Below, one piece after another: positions 1 through 8,289 of a stretch of DNA of 35,869 bases. The notes beneath the pieces were generated by a model. The model was not told the DNA's origin. It did no database searches and saw only the letters and a program-made list of their open reading frames with translations. Each line of letters starts with the position of its first letter. Position 1 is the first letter of the stretch. Position numbers and translations under genes: made by a program. The stretch comes from Firmicutes bacterium UBA6418 (GTDB taxonomy: Bacteria > Bacillota > Clostridia > Peptostreptococcales > Anaerovoracaceae): the NCBI GenBank assembly GCA_002439735.1, contig DJPG01000016.1:1-35869 (forward strand), read 5' to 3'.

Positions 1-2
1 TC

Positions 3-392
3 CAAACGTGGGATCATGAAAAAAGCTTGAAATTAAACGATTTTTCGTATAAACTGGTGATAAACACAAAGTGTTCAGAGAAGAAAGTACCGGAGAAACT
101 GAAACCGCTGTTTGCGTATGTCAACGGTGCAGAGAATTTCGAAAGCTCAGACCTTGTAAAGAGGATCGACCAACGAGTGAAGAAATTCAACTCGGACGAA
201 TGGAGGAAGAAGTTTATGACATTCGAGTATTATGTGAAAGAGAAAGCAGAGCGTGCATATGAGGACGGTCGAGAGGAAGGTGCGGCACAGGAGAAGCGTG
301 AGATTGCGAAAAATCTGAAGGAGTCCGGAATTCCAATTGATGTGATCGCAAAAAGTACCGGGCTGACGCCGGAGGAAGTCAAGCAACTATAA
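3..392 (+). CDS. Rpn-family nuclease/putative transposase, C-terminal part (runs in from outside the window)
   Basis: The frame is open to the left edge of the window, so this is the 3' end of a longer gene; the first possible start inside the window (TTG at 27) has no ribosome site and is not the true start. The visible ~129 residues contain a region typical of the linker after the PD-(D/E)XK core in Rpn/PDDEXK_2 proteins (around YVKEKAERAYEDG), then a charged helix and a short helix-turn-helix-like end (IAKSTGLTPEEVKQL), which is the usual C-terminus of this family. Members promote RecA-independent recombination and often behave like mobile or repeated genes. The catalytic core lies outside the window, so it cannot be judged intact. 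Family call is from recognition, not a search. Confidence 0.7.
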   Translation, partial: QTWDHEKSLKLNDFSYKLVINTKCSEKKVPEKLKPLFAYVNGAENFESSDLVKRIDQRVKKFNSDEWRKKFMTFEYYVKEKAERAYEDGREEGAAQEKREIAKNLKESGIPIDVIAKSTGLTPEEVKQL

Positions 393-450
393 AAGCTGCT
401 TTTGTGTGAAAGCGCAGAAGTAATGACAAGTGCATAAACGGTATATACGC

Positions 451-501
451 AAAGGGGCTTTCGCATGAACGGGCATGTTTCGTTCATGCGAAAGCCCCTT
501 T
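451..501. repeat. Perfect 21-bp inverted repeat (hairpin, 9-nt loop)
   Basis: Arms 451-471 and 481-501 are exact reverse complements with a 9-base spacer (472-480). The stem is GC-containing but no T-run follows, so it is not a clear Rho-independent terminator. It sits 58 bases after the Rpn-like gene. It could be a transcription stop, a repeat element of the REP or MITE sort, or a recombination scar. Confidence 0.8.
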
Positions 502-520
502 GTACGCAATATATCAAAAG

Positions 521-560
521 ACTCCGCAATAAATCGAAAATAATTGATAAATTGCGGAGT
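521..560. repeat. 10-bp inverted repeat upstream of the AAA-ATPase-like gene
   Basis: 521-530 (ACTCCGCAAT) and 551-560 (ATTGCGGAGT) are perfect complements. The pairing can be extended by 3 bp past a 2x2 internal mismatch. It ends about 50 bases before the chosen start of the next gene, so it could be an operator, an mRNA leader hairpin or part of the same scar as the hairpin at 451-501. Confidence 0.6.
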
Positions 561-609
561 TCGTGATAGAATGGTAACAGAAAGAGCAAAAGATTTAGGT
601 AGGTGTGCG

Positions 610-2121
610 ATGAAAAGTTGTAAAGAGGCGGCGCGCGAGTGGAATATCTCAGAACGAAGCGTCAGTGACCTATGCCAAAAAGGAAAAATCCCCGGGGCGG
701 TAAAGGACGGCTGGAAATGGCAGATCCCGGATGAAGCCTCAAGACCTGCAGACGAGCGGATCAGGTCCGGCAAGTATGTAAAGGGAGATGCAGCAGGAAA
801 GAAGCCGCTGCCGATCGGCGTTTCCGATTATGTGCGGGCGCAAGCGGAGTATTACTATGTGGATAAGACACTCCTGATAAAAGAATTCCTTGATCGAAAG
901 CCGTTTGTTTCGCTGTTTACGAGACCGCGAAGATTCGGAAAAACCCTGAACATGGATATGCTGCGCGTGTTCTTTGAAATTTCCGAGCAAGATACCGCCC
1001 GCTATTTTCGTGACAAAGCGATTTGGAAATGCGGAGAAAAGTACCGCGCAGAACAGGGCCGCTATCCGGTTATTTTCCTGACATTTAAGGATGTCAAGTT
1101 TGATACTTGGACTGCGACATTGGATAAAATCCGCGCGCTGCTGCAAGAGGAATACGGAAGACATCTGGAGCTTGCTGTGAGCGATAAACTTGCAGCCTAC
1201 GAAAAAACATATTTTCAAAAGGTACTGGACGGAACCGCAACGGAGGTCGATCTTACTTTTGCCTTGGAGAGATTATCCAAAATGCTGGCGGCTCACTATG
1301 ACAAAGCGCCGATCATGATCATCGATGAATATGATACGCCGATTCAAGAAGGTCATGCAAAGGAATTCTTTGATGAGATCATCGGGTTCATGCGGAACTT
1401 TTTTTCAGGCGCTTTTAAAGACAATCGAAATCTTTCTTACGGGTTTCTCACCGGCATTTTGAGGATCGCACAAGAGAGTATCTTCAGCGGGCTCAATAAC
1501 TTGACGGTGAATTCTGTTCTGGATGACGAATACGACAGCTGCTTTGGATTCGATGAAAAAGAAGTGCATAAAATGCTGGAATATTACGGCGCTGTCGATA
1601 AGGAGAGCGAACTGCAGGCATGGTATGACGGCTACTGCTTCGGAAGCAAAGAAATCTACAATCCGTGGTCGGTGATCAACTATATCGCAAAGGGCTGCGT
1701 GCCGCAGGCTTATTGGGTGAACACCGGACGAAATGAGATTCTGGAAGACGTTCTGCAGTCGGCCACAGAGGAGATCACGGAGCGTCTGTTTGCGCTCTTG
1801 CAGGGAGAAAGAGTGATCGCGCGCATTGACCAGAACGTATCGTATCGCTCCCTTGCGGAAGAACCGGCCGGAATCTACAGCCTTTTGTTGGTTGCGGGCT
1901 ATTTGAAGACACCTAAAAAGGAACTGCAGACGGATGGAACCTATTTATGTGAGGTATCCATACCGAACAAAGAGATCGCCGCAGTTTATAAAAGTGAAAT
2001 TTTGTCGCATCTGTTTCATGTCGGTGCGGTTACGCAGACAACAGCGAATAAAATTGCGGAAAGCCTTTATACAAAAGATGAGACGATGCTCCGGCAGGCG
2101 ATCCCGCTGCCGAAACCATGA
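610..2121 (+). CDS. AAA-ATPase-like protein with N-terminal HTH, C-terminal nuclease domain missing
   Basis: From the ATG at 610 the product is 503 residues; an open frame reaches back to a TTG at 544, but the HTH starts at MKSCKEAA and the upstream hairpin argues against the longer form. Residues 1-47 look like an excisionase-type DNA-binding domain (helix turn around WNISERSV, wing ending KWQIP). Residues ~65-400 match the 'predicted AAA-ATPase' family (PF09820): a Walker A-like RPRRFGKT near 105-112 and Walker B IMIIDEYD near 235-242. Family members usually continue into a PDDEXK_9 nuclease domain; here the frame stops soon after ESLYTKDETMLRQA, where that domain should begin, so roughly the last 80-100 residues are absent. 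It is probably a decayed gene. The cellular role of the family is not established. Confidence 0.8.
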   Translation: MKSCKEAAREWNISERSVSDLCQKGKIPGAVKDGWKWQIPDEASRPADERIRSGKYVKGDAAGKKPLPIGVSDYVRAQAEYYYVDKTLLIKEFLDRKPFVSLFTRPRRFGKTLNMDMLRVFFEISEQDTARYFRDKAIWKCGEKYRAEQGRYPVIFLTFKDVKFDTWTATLDKIRALLQEEYGRHLELAVSDKLAAYEKTYFQKVLDGTATEVDLTFALERLSKMLAAHYDKAPIMIIDEYDTPIQEGHAKEFFDEIIGFMRNFFSGAFKDNRNLSYGFLTGILRIAQESIFSGLNNLTVNSVLDDEYDSCFGFDEKEVHKMLEYYGAVDKESELQAWYDGYCFGSKEIYNPWSVINYIAKGCVPQAYWVNTGRNEILEDVLQSATEEITERLFALLQGERVIARIDQNVSYRSLAEEPAGIYSLLLVAGYLKTPKKELQTDGTYLCEVSIPNKEIAAVYKSEILSHLFHVGAVTQTTANKIAESLYTKDETMLRQAIPLPKP

Positions 2122-2147
2122 GAAAAATGATAAAACCCATGATTTCG

Positions 2148-2177
2148 TTGACTTGCAGAGCCTTGATGTGCTATCAT
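2148..2177 (+). promoter_or_regulatory. Sigma-A-type promoter for the engB run
   Basis: TTGACT at 2148-2153 and TATCAT at 2172-2177 are 18 bases apart, with a TGn extension before the -10. It lies 36 bases upstream of the engB start and is the only obvious promoter before a long same-strand run of closely spaced genes. Confidence 0.65.
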
Positions 2178-2212
2178 AAGATATTATAGTATGCAAAGGG
2201 GAAGAATGAGAG

Positions 2213-2800
2213 ATGATAATCAAAAAGGCAGAGCTGGAAACCGTTGCGGTGCGCAGAAACCAGTATCCGGAGGATACAATGCCGGAAGTCGCTTTTGCGG
2301 GACGTTCCAATGTCGGCAAGTCTTCCCTGCTGAATCTTCTGACCGGACGCAGGAGTCTGGCGCGCGTATCCGGCAATCCGGGCAAGACGCGGACGATCAA
2401 TTTTTACCGCATCAACGACGCTTTTCGCATTGTGGATCTGCCGGGCTACGGCTACGCGAAGGTATCGAAAAGCGTGACCGAGAACTGGGGCGCGATGATG
2501 GAAGAATATTTCCAAAACCGGCAGGGTCTGAAAAAGGTCGTTCAGCTGGTGGATATCCGCCATGCGCCATCCGCGCAGGATCAGCAGATGTATGAATATC
2601 TGCGGCATTACGGACTGGACGGCATCGTGGTGGCGACAAAGGCAGACAAGGTTTCGCGAAACGAGCTGCAAAAGTGCATCAAGACCATCCGACAGACGCT
2701 GAAGCTGGGACCGGAGGATCTGGTGATCCCAGTGTCGGCGCTCAAGCGGAGCGGCTATGAGGAGCTTTTGACAGAGATGGAAAAACTTTTGGAGGCATAA
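2213..2800 (+). CDS. ysxC: Ribosome biogenesis GTP-binding protein YsxC/EngB
   Basis: A 195-residue protein of the usual size for the EngB (YihA/YsxC) TRAFAC-class GTPase, needed for assembly of the large ribosomal subunit in bacteria. Visible motifs: G1 GRSNVGKSS (about 30-38), a Thr-containing switch I after GKTRT (about 58-61), G3 DLPGYG (75-80), G4 TKAD and G5 VSALK near the C-terminus. The ATG at 2213 has an AAGGGGA ribosome site with good spacing. The stop codon directly abuts the ATG of the DUF1232 gene (TAAATG), so the two are probably co-translated. In many Firmicutes this gene follows lon; here it follows a damaged nuclease-type gene instead. Confidence 0.95.
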   Translation: MIIKKAELETVAVRRNQYPEDTMPEVAFAGRSNVGKSSLLNLLTGRRSLARVSGNPGKTRTINFYRINDAFRIVDLPGYGYAKVSKSVTENWGAMMEEYFQNRQGLKKVVQLVDIRHAPSAQDQQMYEYLRHYGLDGIVVATKADKVSRNELQKCIKTIRQTLKLGPEDLVIPVSALKRSGYEELLTEMEKLLEA

Positions 2801-3148
2801 ATGCAATTTTTAAGCTGGACATTTATCAGAGGAAGATTGCGGGCGATCGCCAGCATGATGAAGGATAAGACCGTGCCGAAGCGCAAAAAGGCGCTGGTGA
2901 TCTTCGGTCTGATCTATCTGTTCCTTCCGGTGGATCTAATCCCGCCGATCCTGGGGCCGGTGGGCTTCATCGACGACGCGATCCTGTGGATTTGGATCAT
3001 CTGGCATTTAAAGGATACTCTGGATCAGTACTGGCTGGGAGAAAAGGAAGTGGATCTTTCCAAAGATTTTCAAGGTAAAAACGTGATTGAAGGCGTAGAT
3101 TATACCGTAGAGCATCCTACAGAAAAAAATACAAAAGATGAGGAGTAA
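2801..3148 (+). CDS. DUF1232 (YkvA-like) small membrane protein
   Basis: A 115-residue protein with the DUF1232 signature: basic N-terminus, then VPKRKKAL, a hydrophobic helix (about 31-46) and the family hallmark LFLPVDLIPPILGPVGFIDD (47-66), followed by a second hydrophobic helix and a charged tail. Members are membrane-associated and of unknown function. It begins immediately after the engB stop. Its own stop lies within the leader of hpt, so it belongs to the same transcription unit. Confidence 0.88.
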   Translation: MQFLSWTFIRGRLRAIASMMKDKTVPKRKKALVIFGLIYLFLPVDLIPPILGPVGFIDDAILWIWIIWHLKDTLDQYWLGEKEVDLSKDFQGKNVIEGVDYTVEHPTEKNTKDEE

Positions 3149-3158
3149 AGAAACGAAA

Positions 3159-3686
3159 ATGGACAACAACACAATCGGAAAAGTTTTATTTACCAGAGAA
3201 CAGATCGAGCAGAGAGCTGCGGAACTCGGAAGACAGATCTCACAGGATTACGCCGGCGAAGAGATTTATCTGGTCGGAACGCTGAAAGGCGCGGTGATGT
3301 GGATGGGAGACCTGATGAAAAACATCACCAATGATGCGCAGATCGATTTCGTCGTCGCGTCCAGTTACGGCAGCGGCACGACATCCTCCGGTGTTGTAAA
3401 AGTGAAAAAAGACCTCGACGGCGACATTTACGGAAAGAATGTTATCATTGTCGAAGATATCGTAGATACCGGCACTACACTAAAATTCCTCAAGGCACAT
3501 TTTGCAGATCGCAATCCAAAGAGTATCAAGGTCTGCACGCTGCTGGATAAACCGTCCAGAAGACTGGTGGATCTCAAAGCGGATTATGTCGGATTTGAGA
3601 TCGAAAATCTGTTCGTGATCGGTTATGGTCTGGATTACGACCAGAAATATCGAAATCTTCCGTATGTGTCCTATCTGGAAGGCTAG
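3159..3686 (+). CDS. hpt: Hypoxanthine(-guanine) phosphoribosyltransferase
   Basis: Transfers the phosphoribosyl group of PRPP to hypoxanthine or guanine in cytoplasmic purine salvage. From the ATG at 3159 the product is 175 residues, the usual Firmicute size. The PRPP loop is VEDIVDTGTT (about 98-107); the flexible-loop segment SSYGSGTTSSG (about 68-78) and the purine-side segment ending VIGYGLDYDQKYRNLPY are typical. An in-frame ATG at 3138 would add seven residues, but it overlaps the upstream gene and the AGGAG at 3141-3145 serves the later ATG. tilS and ftsH, common neighbours of hpt, are absent here. Confidence 0.95.
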   Translation: MDNNTIGKVLFTREQIEQRAAELGRQISQDYAGEEIYLVGTLKGAVMWMGDLMKNITNDAQIDFVVASSYGSGTTSSGVVKVKKDLDGDIYGKNVIIVEDIVDTGTTLKFLKAHFADRNPKSIKVCTLLDKPSRRLVDLKADYVGFEIENLFVIGYGLDYDQKYRNLPYVSYLEG

Positions 3687-3737
3687 CAGGAGCGCCCTTT
3701 CTCATCATACGGCAAAAGGAGGGAACGGAACCGGAAT

Positions 3738-4400
3738 ATGAAGATTTTTCGCGTGATATGTTCAGTCCTGGTGATTTTGACAACTTCATTGTGCATGGTG
3801 ACCGCGGCACAGAATATCACCTTGCGGACTGCTGACATCTATCTGTTCTATTTTAATGATTCCGGCGCGGTCGATCGGATTTATACAAATTTGACAAATA
3901 GTGAGATGGCGGATGGAATCGCGGATTTCATGAACAGCTTTCGACCGGAGGCGTTTCAGATCTACGAGGATACCGGCTATGATATGCAGGGAATTTTTGA
4001 ACCCGACGAAAGCGACAGCATGATGCTGGTAAAAAAATGGCTGGATATCAGTCTGATCGTTTGCCTGGTAAGCTTGATCCTGACTGTCGCCATTTGCTGC
4101 TGGCTGCTGCGGGACGGCTATAAAAAGCTGCTACGAAACCGAACTTATATCAGCGTTGCGCTGAGCGGGGTTCTGATTGCAGGCTCGTTTATATTTGTAT
4201 CCACGCACAACGGCAGGCTTTGGCTTGCGGAACAGGTCGGATTGAAGATCCCGGAAGAGACGACGACGCTTACGATCCTGCTTGGCAATGACTTTATTTC
4301 GATGGCGAATACGTTTTATGTCATCATTGCGCTCATTCTGCTGGCAGTCAGCACCTATGTGTTGCTTCGTCTGACAAGACCGCCACGGATCTTTTATTGA
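3738..4400 (+). CDS. Integral membrane protein of unknown function, four helices
   Basis: A 220-residue protein with an AAGGAGGG ribosome site ahead of the ATG at 3738. Hydrophobic segments lie near 5-25, 102-125, 134-156 and 190-212; a ~75-residue polar loop between the first two is probably outside the cell. The layout and size resemble DUF1461/Lit membrane proteins (one is encoded at 26863-27573), but the conserved loop motif of that family is not apparent, so I do not assign it. It lies inside the housekeeping run between hpt and the DJ-1 gene. Confidence 0.75.
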   Translation: MKIFRVICSVLVILTTSLCMVTAAQNITLRTADIYLFYFNDSGAVDRIYTNLTNSEMADGIADFMNSFRPEAFQIYEDTGYDMQGIFEPDESDSMMLVKKWLDISLIVCLVSLILTVAICCWLLRDGYKKLLRNRTYISVALSGVLIAGSFIFVSTHNGRLWLAEQVGLKIPEETTTLTILLGNDFISMANTFYVIIALILLAVSTYVLLRLTRPPRIFY

Positions 4401-4424
4401 AGCGCATGATTTAGGAGAGAAAAC

Positions 4425-4967
4425 ATGATATACATTTACTTGGCAGAGGGCTTTGAAGAAGTGGAAGCCCTGACAGCCGCCGATATTCTGCGAAGAGCAG
4501 GGCAGGATGCGCAGCTGGTATCCGTGACCGGTGCACTTTCCGTGACCGGTGCGCACGGCATTACTGTACAGGCGGATTGTCTTTTTGAAGACGCGGAGGA
4601 CGCGGCGTGCGAGATGCTGGTGCTCCCGGGCGGCATGCCGGGAACGAAACATCTGGGTGAGCATACCGCACTTTGCGCGAAGCTGAAACAGTTCGCGGAT
4701 GAAGGCAAATGGGTTGCCGCGATTTGTGCGGCGCCGATGGTACTCGGAAGCCTTGGAATTCTGAATGGCAAGCACGCGGTCATTTATCCTGGAATGGAAG
4801 ATTTCCTGATCGGTGCGATCTGTGAAAGCAAGGCTGTCGTGCGGGACGGGAATCTGATCACGTCCCAGGGACCAGGTACCGCCATGCAATTTGCGCTCGC
4901 ATTGGTCGAAGCACTTTGCGGCGCGAAAACAAGCCAAGGACTTGCAGAAGAATTGATTCTGAAATAG
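4425..4967 (+). CDS. DJ-1/PfpI family protein (YajL/DJ-1 branch)
   Basis: A 180-residue protein with the DJ-1 fold pattern. The conserved acid is Glu14 in GFEEVEAL, and the nucleophile is Cys101 in AAICAAP, the 'nucleophile elbow'; the LVLPGGMPGTK segment (about 65-75) is also typical. DJ-1 proteins have been linked to glyoxalase or deglycase activity and to oxidative-stress protection; the true substrate is disputed. A GGAGAG ribosome site precedes the ATG. The stop codon is part of the ribosome site of the next gene (TAGGAG), showing tight coupling. Confidence 0.9.
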   Translation: MIYIYLAEGFEEVEALTAADILRRAGQDAQLVSVTGALSVTGAHGITVQADCLFEDAEDAACEMLVLPGGMPGTKHLGEHTALCAKLKQFADEGKWVAAICAAPMVLGSLGILNGKHAVIYPGMEDFLIGAICESKAVVRDGNLITSQGPGTAMQFALALVEALCGAKTSQGLAEELILK

Positions 4968-4977
4968 GAGAATAAAA

Positions 4978-5820
4978 TTGGACTATAAAGTAGATTATCA
5001 CATTCATTCCTGTTATTCGGACGGAACGATGACGCCCGTAGAACTGGTAAGAAAATACAAGGATGAGGATTATGATATCCTATCCATCACGGATCATGAC
5101 GGCATCGGCGCGTTTCAGGAAGCGAATATTGCAGCAGAGGCTCTGAAAATCAAACTCATCTCCGGCGTGGAGTTGTCAACGGAGTATGCGTTTGTATTAG
5201 TCGCGGATGCGGATGCGCAGCATCCGGCAGGTAGCACGGTACAGCTGAACCTGCATCTTCTGGGCTATCAGTTTGATGTCGAAGATCCCGCGCTGAATGC
5301 GAAACTTGCCGAAATGGCACAGTGGCGAAGAGAGAGAAACGATAGACTGGCAGAGGTGCTTGCCAAAATGGGATACCCGATCGATCTTGCGGCGTTGGCA
5401 GCCAAAAGCAAGGGCGACTATGTCGGAAAACCGGATATCGCAAGAGTCTGGGTGAAGCAAGGGCTGATTGATACCGTTTCCGATGCCTGGAGAGACGGCA
5501 AATTCTTTGATGCGCCGGAAGTGAAAGCGATCCATAAGAAAAAACTTCCGACGACAGAAGCCATCGAACTGCTCCGCCAGGCGGGCGGTATGCCGGTTCT
5601 GGCGCATCCCGGAAAGATCCGAGGTCTGGGTCCCCGCGATTCCAAGAATTACTGGATGAATCTGGACGCTCTGATCCTGCAGCTTAAAAAAGCGGGATTA
5701 AAAGGTTTGGAATGTTATCATCCAAACCATTCCGAGACGGAAATTTATCATTTTGTCGAGCTTGCGGGAAAACTGCACCTGCACATTACCGAGGGCTCGG
5801 ATTTTCACGGAGAGGAATAA
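4978..5820 (+). CDS. PHP-domain phosphoesterase (nucleotide phosphatase type)
   Basis: A 280-residue PHP-domain protein. The start is a TTG at 4978, chosen because AGGAG lies at 4966-4970 and the PHP domain begins at once. Metal-binding motifs: HIHSCYSDG near the N-terminus, ITDHDG, the Glu in SGVELS, LAHPGK and the terminal EGSDFHG. This layout is that of the YciV/RNase AM branch, whose characterised members remove 3'-phosphates from 3',5'-bisphosphonucleotides or degrade short RNA 5' ends. An alternative is a general PHP phosphatase. Neighbouring RNA and nucleotide genes (beta-CASP hydrolase, udk, hpt) fit a nucleotide-turnover role, but that is inference. Confidence 0.88.
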   Translation: MDYKVDYHIHSCYSDGTMTPVELVRKYKDEDYDILSITDHDGIGAFQEANIAAEALKIKLISGVELSTEYAFVLVADADAQHPAGSTVQLNLHLLGYQFDVEDPALNAKLAEMAQWRRERNDRLAEVLAKMGYPIDLAALAAKSKGDYVGKPDIARVWVKQGLIDTVSDAWRDGKFFDAPEVKAIHKKKLPTTEAIELLRQAGGMPVLAHPGKIRGLGPRDSKNYWMNLDALILQLKKAGLKGLECYHPNHSETEIYHFVELAGKLHLHITEGSDFHGEE

Positions 5821-5913
5821 GACAACAGAGCCTATAGGCGGCGGCACGGGTGCAAGCCTGGTTGCGGCGCGTACCATGAGCTAAAAAAACAAGCAGGACT
5901 GGAGAATGGAGAA

Positions 5914-6468
5914 ATGTCTTTATTTGATAAAAGAGCGGTTGCAGCCGCAGTGAGAACGGAGGAGGATTTCAGCGCGGCATTGGAGTCTGATGTTGATGTG
6001 ATTTTTTTGTTGTATTCGAGCATTATGACGGTGGAAACACAGATTGCGCGTGCGCATGAGGCAGGGAAAAAAGCGTTGATTCACATGGATTTCGCAGAGG
6101 GTATCGGGAAGGATCGTGCAGGTTTGAAGTTCATTCGACTGAAAGGCGCAGATGGGATTCTGACAACAAAAACCAATATGATCCGCCCGGCAAAGGATAT
6201 CGGACTGGTGACGGTACAACGGTTTTTTATCGTGGATTCTCACTCGGTGGATACGGCAGTTGAATCCATCCGTATCGCAAAACCGGATGTGGTGGAGATC
6301 ATGCCTGGCGTTGTCTGCAAGAAGATTCGCGAGTTTTCTGAAAAAGTGCGCAATACACCGATTCTTGCAGGTGGACTGATCGAATTCCGGGAAGATGTAG
6401 ACAGCGCGATCGCAGCCGGAGCCACGGCAGTTTCGACAGCGAATCGAGAGCTTTGGAACTATCGATAA
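5914..6468 (+). CDS. Glycerol-3-phosphate-responsive antiterminator, GlpP family
   Basis: A 184-residue TIM-barrel-like protein matching the GlpP family: LLYSSIMTVE near residues 31-40, HMDFAEGIGKD (57-67), the GADGILTTKTN segment, QRFFIVDS, then VEIMPGVVCKKI and ILAGGLI at the phosphate-binding end. In Bacillus GlpP binds glycerol-3-phosphate and prevents termination in glp leader RNA. No glycerol genes lie nearby, so any target is elsewhere. The ATG at 5914 has a GGAGAATGGAG leader. The 93-base gap before it is GC-rich; I see no convincing promoter there. Confidence 0.88.
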   Translation: MSLFDKRAVAAAVRTEEDFSAALESDVDVIFLLYSSIMTVETQIARAHEAGKKALIHMDFAEGIGKDRAGLKFIRLKGADGILTTKTNMIRPAKDIGLVTVQRFFIVDSHSVDTAVESIRIAKPDVVEIMPGVVCKKIREFSEKVRNTPILAGGLIEFREDVDSAIAAGATAVSTANRELWNYR

Positions 6469-6555
6469 ATAGCGGGAAACACCGGAGCGACAAGAAAACC
6501 GCATGGTGAAATCTGAAAAAACAAAGCAGAGCATGATGAAAAGGAGGAGCAAAGT

Positions 6556-8244
6556 ATGAAGGTTAAATTTTGCGGAGCGTCTATCGGTGTAACCGGATCC
6601 TGCCATTTGATATCAACGGACAAGCACCAGATCCTGCTGGACTGCGGTCAATTCCAGGGTGGAAAAGAAACGGAACACATGAACGAAGAACCGTTTCCGT
6701 TTGATCCGACCGCAATCGAATGTGTGGTGCTCAGCCATGCGCACATTGATCATTGCGGCAGACTGCCGCTGTTGGTCAAGCGCGGATTTAAGGGTGCGAT
6801 CTACTGCACAGACGCGACGGCGGATCTTTTGAACGTTATGCTCAAGGACAGTGCTTACATCCATGAAAAGGACGCGGAATGGCAGAGTAAGCGGAACGCG
6901 CGAACCGGCAAACCTCCGGTAGAGCCGCTTTACACGATCCGTGACGCAGAAGACGCGCTGCGTCTGGTAAAACCGGTGCTGTATGATCAGCTGATTGAAT
7001 TGAATGACGATATGAAAGTCGTTTTCAATGACGCGGGTCATATTCTCGGTTCCGCGATCATCGAACTTTGGACGACGGAGAGTGACAAGACTTCCAAACT
7101 GGTATTTTCCGGAGACCTCGGCGTGATGAATCGCCCGATTCTGCGGGATCCGGTCAAGATCAAAAAAGCTGATTATGTCATCATGGAAACGACGTATGGT
7201 AACCGCTTGCACGAAAAAAATGCCACCAGTATCGACGAACTGATCCGGATCGTACTCAAGACAATCAAACGAGGCGGTAATGTGATCATTCCGTCCTTTG
7301 CCGTTGGCAGAACGCAGGAACTGATCTATCAGTTTAACATATTTTATGAACACCATCCGGAATATGCGGATATCCTCGGCAAGGTCAACGTTTACATTGA
7401 CAGTCCGATGGCGACGACTGCGACGGAGGTTTTCAAGAAGAATGCACAGGTTTTCGATGAGGAAACCAAAAACTACATTTTGCGTGGTGATCATCCACTG
7501 GATTTTCCGAATCTGAAATTTACCAGAAACACCGCTGACTCACAGATGCTGAATGTGGATAAACATCCGAAGATCATCATTTCCGCGAGTGGTATGTGCG
7601 AAGCGGGAAGGATTCGCCATCACCTGAAGCATAACCTCTGGGACAGCCGCAACAGTATCGTCTTTGTCGGCTATCAGGCAGAAGGAACCTTAGGAAGACT
7701 TTTGATCGAGGGCGCGAAGGAGGTTCATCTGTTTCGCGAGCCGATTGTGGTCAAAGCGGAAATCTACAATCTTGAAGGATTTTCCGGTCATGCGGATCAA
7801 GCGGGACTCTTGGACTGGCTGGGAGGCTTTCAGGTAAAACCGAAAGAAATTTTTCTGGTGCATGGGGAACTGCAGTCCAAGCTTGACTTTGCGGCAAAAG
7901 TCAAGGAAGTTTACGGCTATGAGCCGATCGTAGTCAACGGCAATACGGAATATGAACTGGAAACCGGCGAGATTTTGAGCCGGGATGCGGTTATTCAGGA
8001 CGCGTTGGATGAAGAGGATGTCGAAAAGCTCAAAAACAAACTGGAGAATATTCAGGATGAACTCGATGATATCATCGAGAGCACCAAAGGCGTGATGGCA
8101 AAGAGGCTTTCCCCAACCAGGCTGCAGGAAATCAACAACGTAGTTCTGGAGCTTGAGAAGGCTTCCGTGAATTTAGGCGCGACGATCACGGCAGAGGATC
8201 GGGATCAAACGCCGTTAACCGAACAGATGCAGAAGCAGAAGTAG
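6556..8244 (+). CDS. MBL-fold beta-CASP RNA hydrolase (CPSF73-like)
   Basis: A 562-residue metallo-beta-lactamase/beta-CASP protein related to eukaryotic CPSF73 and bacterial COG1236 nucleases. Visible: motif 2 HAHIDH at 61-66, GHILGS near 161, the metal-bridging Asp in SGDLG near 186, the beta-CASP segment PSFAVGRTQE, the ASGMCEAGR block and the final GFSGHAD near 411. Such enzymes cut RNA endonucleolytically or degrade it 5'-to-3'. The last ~80 residues (after about 480) form a charged, helical, probably coiled-coil extension beyond the catalytic fold, perhaps for dimerisation or partner binding. AAGGAGG lies 8 bases before the ATG. Confidence 0.92.
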   Translation: MKVKFCGASIGVTGSCHLISTDKHQILLDCGQFQGGKETEHMNEEPFPFDPTAIECVVLSHAHIDHCGRLPLLVKRGFKGAIYCTDATADLLNVMLKDSAYIHEKDAEWQSKRNARTGKPPVEPLYTIRDAEDALRLVKPVLYDQLIELNDDMKVVFNDAGHILGSAIIELWTTESDKTSKLVFSGDLGVMNRPILRDPVKIKKADYVIMETTYGNRLHEKNATSIDELIRIVLKTIKRGGNVIIPSFAVGRTQELIYQFNIFYEHHPEYADILGKVNVYIDSPMATTATEVFKKNAQVFDEETKNYILRGDHPLDFPNLKFTRNTADSQMLNVDKHPKIIISASGMCEAGRIRHHLKHNLWDSRNSIVFVGYQAEGTLGRLLIEGAKEVHLFREPIVVKAEIYNLEGFSGHADQAGLLDWLGGFQVKPKEIFLVHGELQSKLDFAAKVKEVYGYEPIVVNGNTEYELETGEILSRDAVIQDALDEEDVEKLKNKLENIQDELDDIIESTKGVMAKRLSPTRLQEINNVVLELEKASVNLGATITAEDRDQTPLTEQMQKQK

Positions 8245-8289
8245 AAGTGAAAACAGCACAAGACGTACAAAACGAAACGGAGAAAAAAC

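Noticed and set aside
3738..4400. A second Lit/DUF1461 protein
   Set aside because: Topology fits but the conserved outer-loop motif seen in the 26863-27573 product is missing, so I left it unassigned.
5821..5913. Possible structured RNA or promoter before the GlpP-like gene
   Set aside because: GC-rich, but I could find neither a convincing hairpin with a T-run nor promoter boxes.
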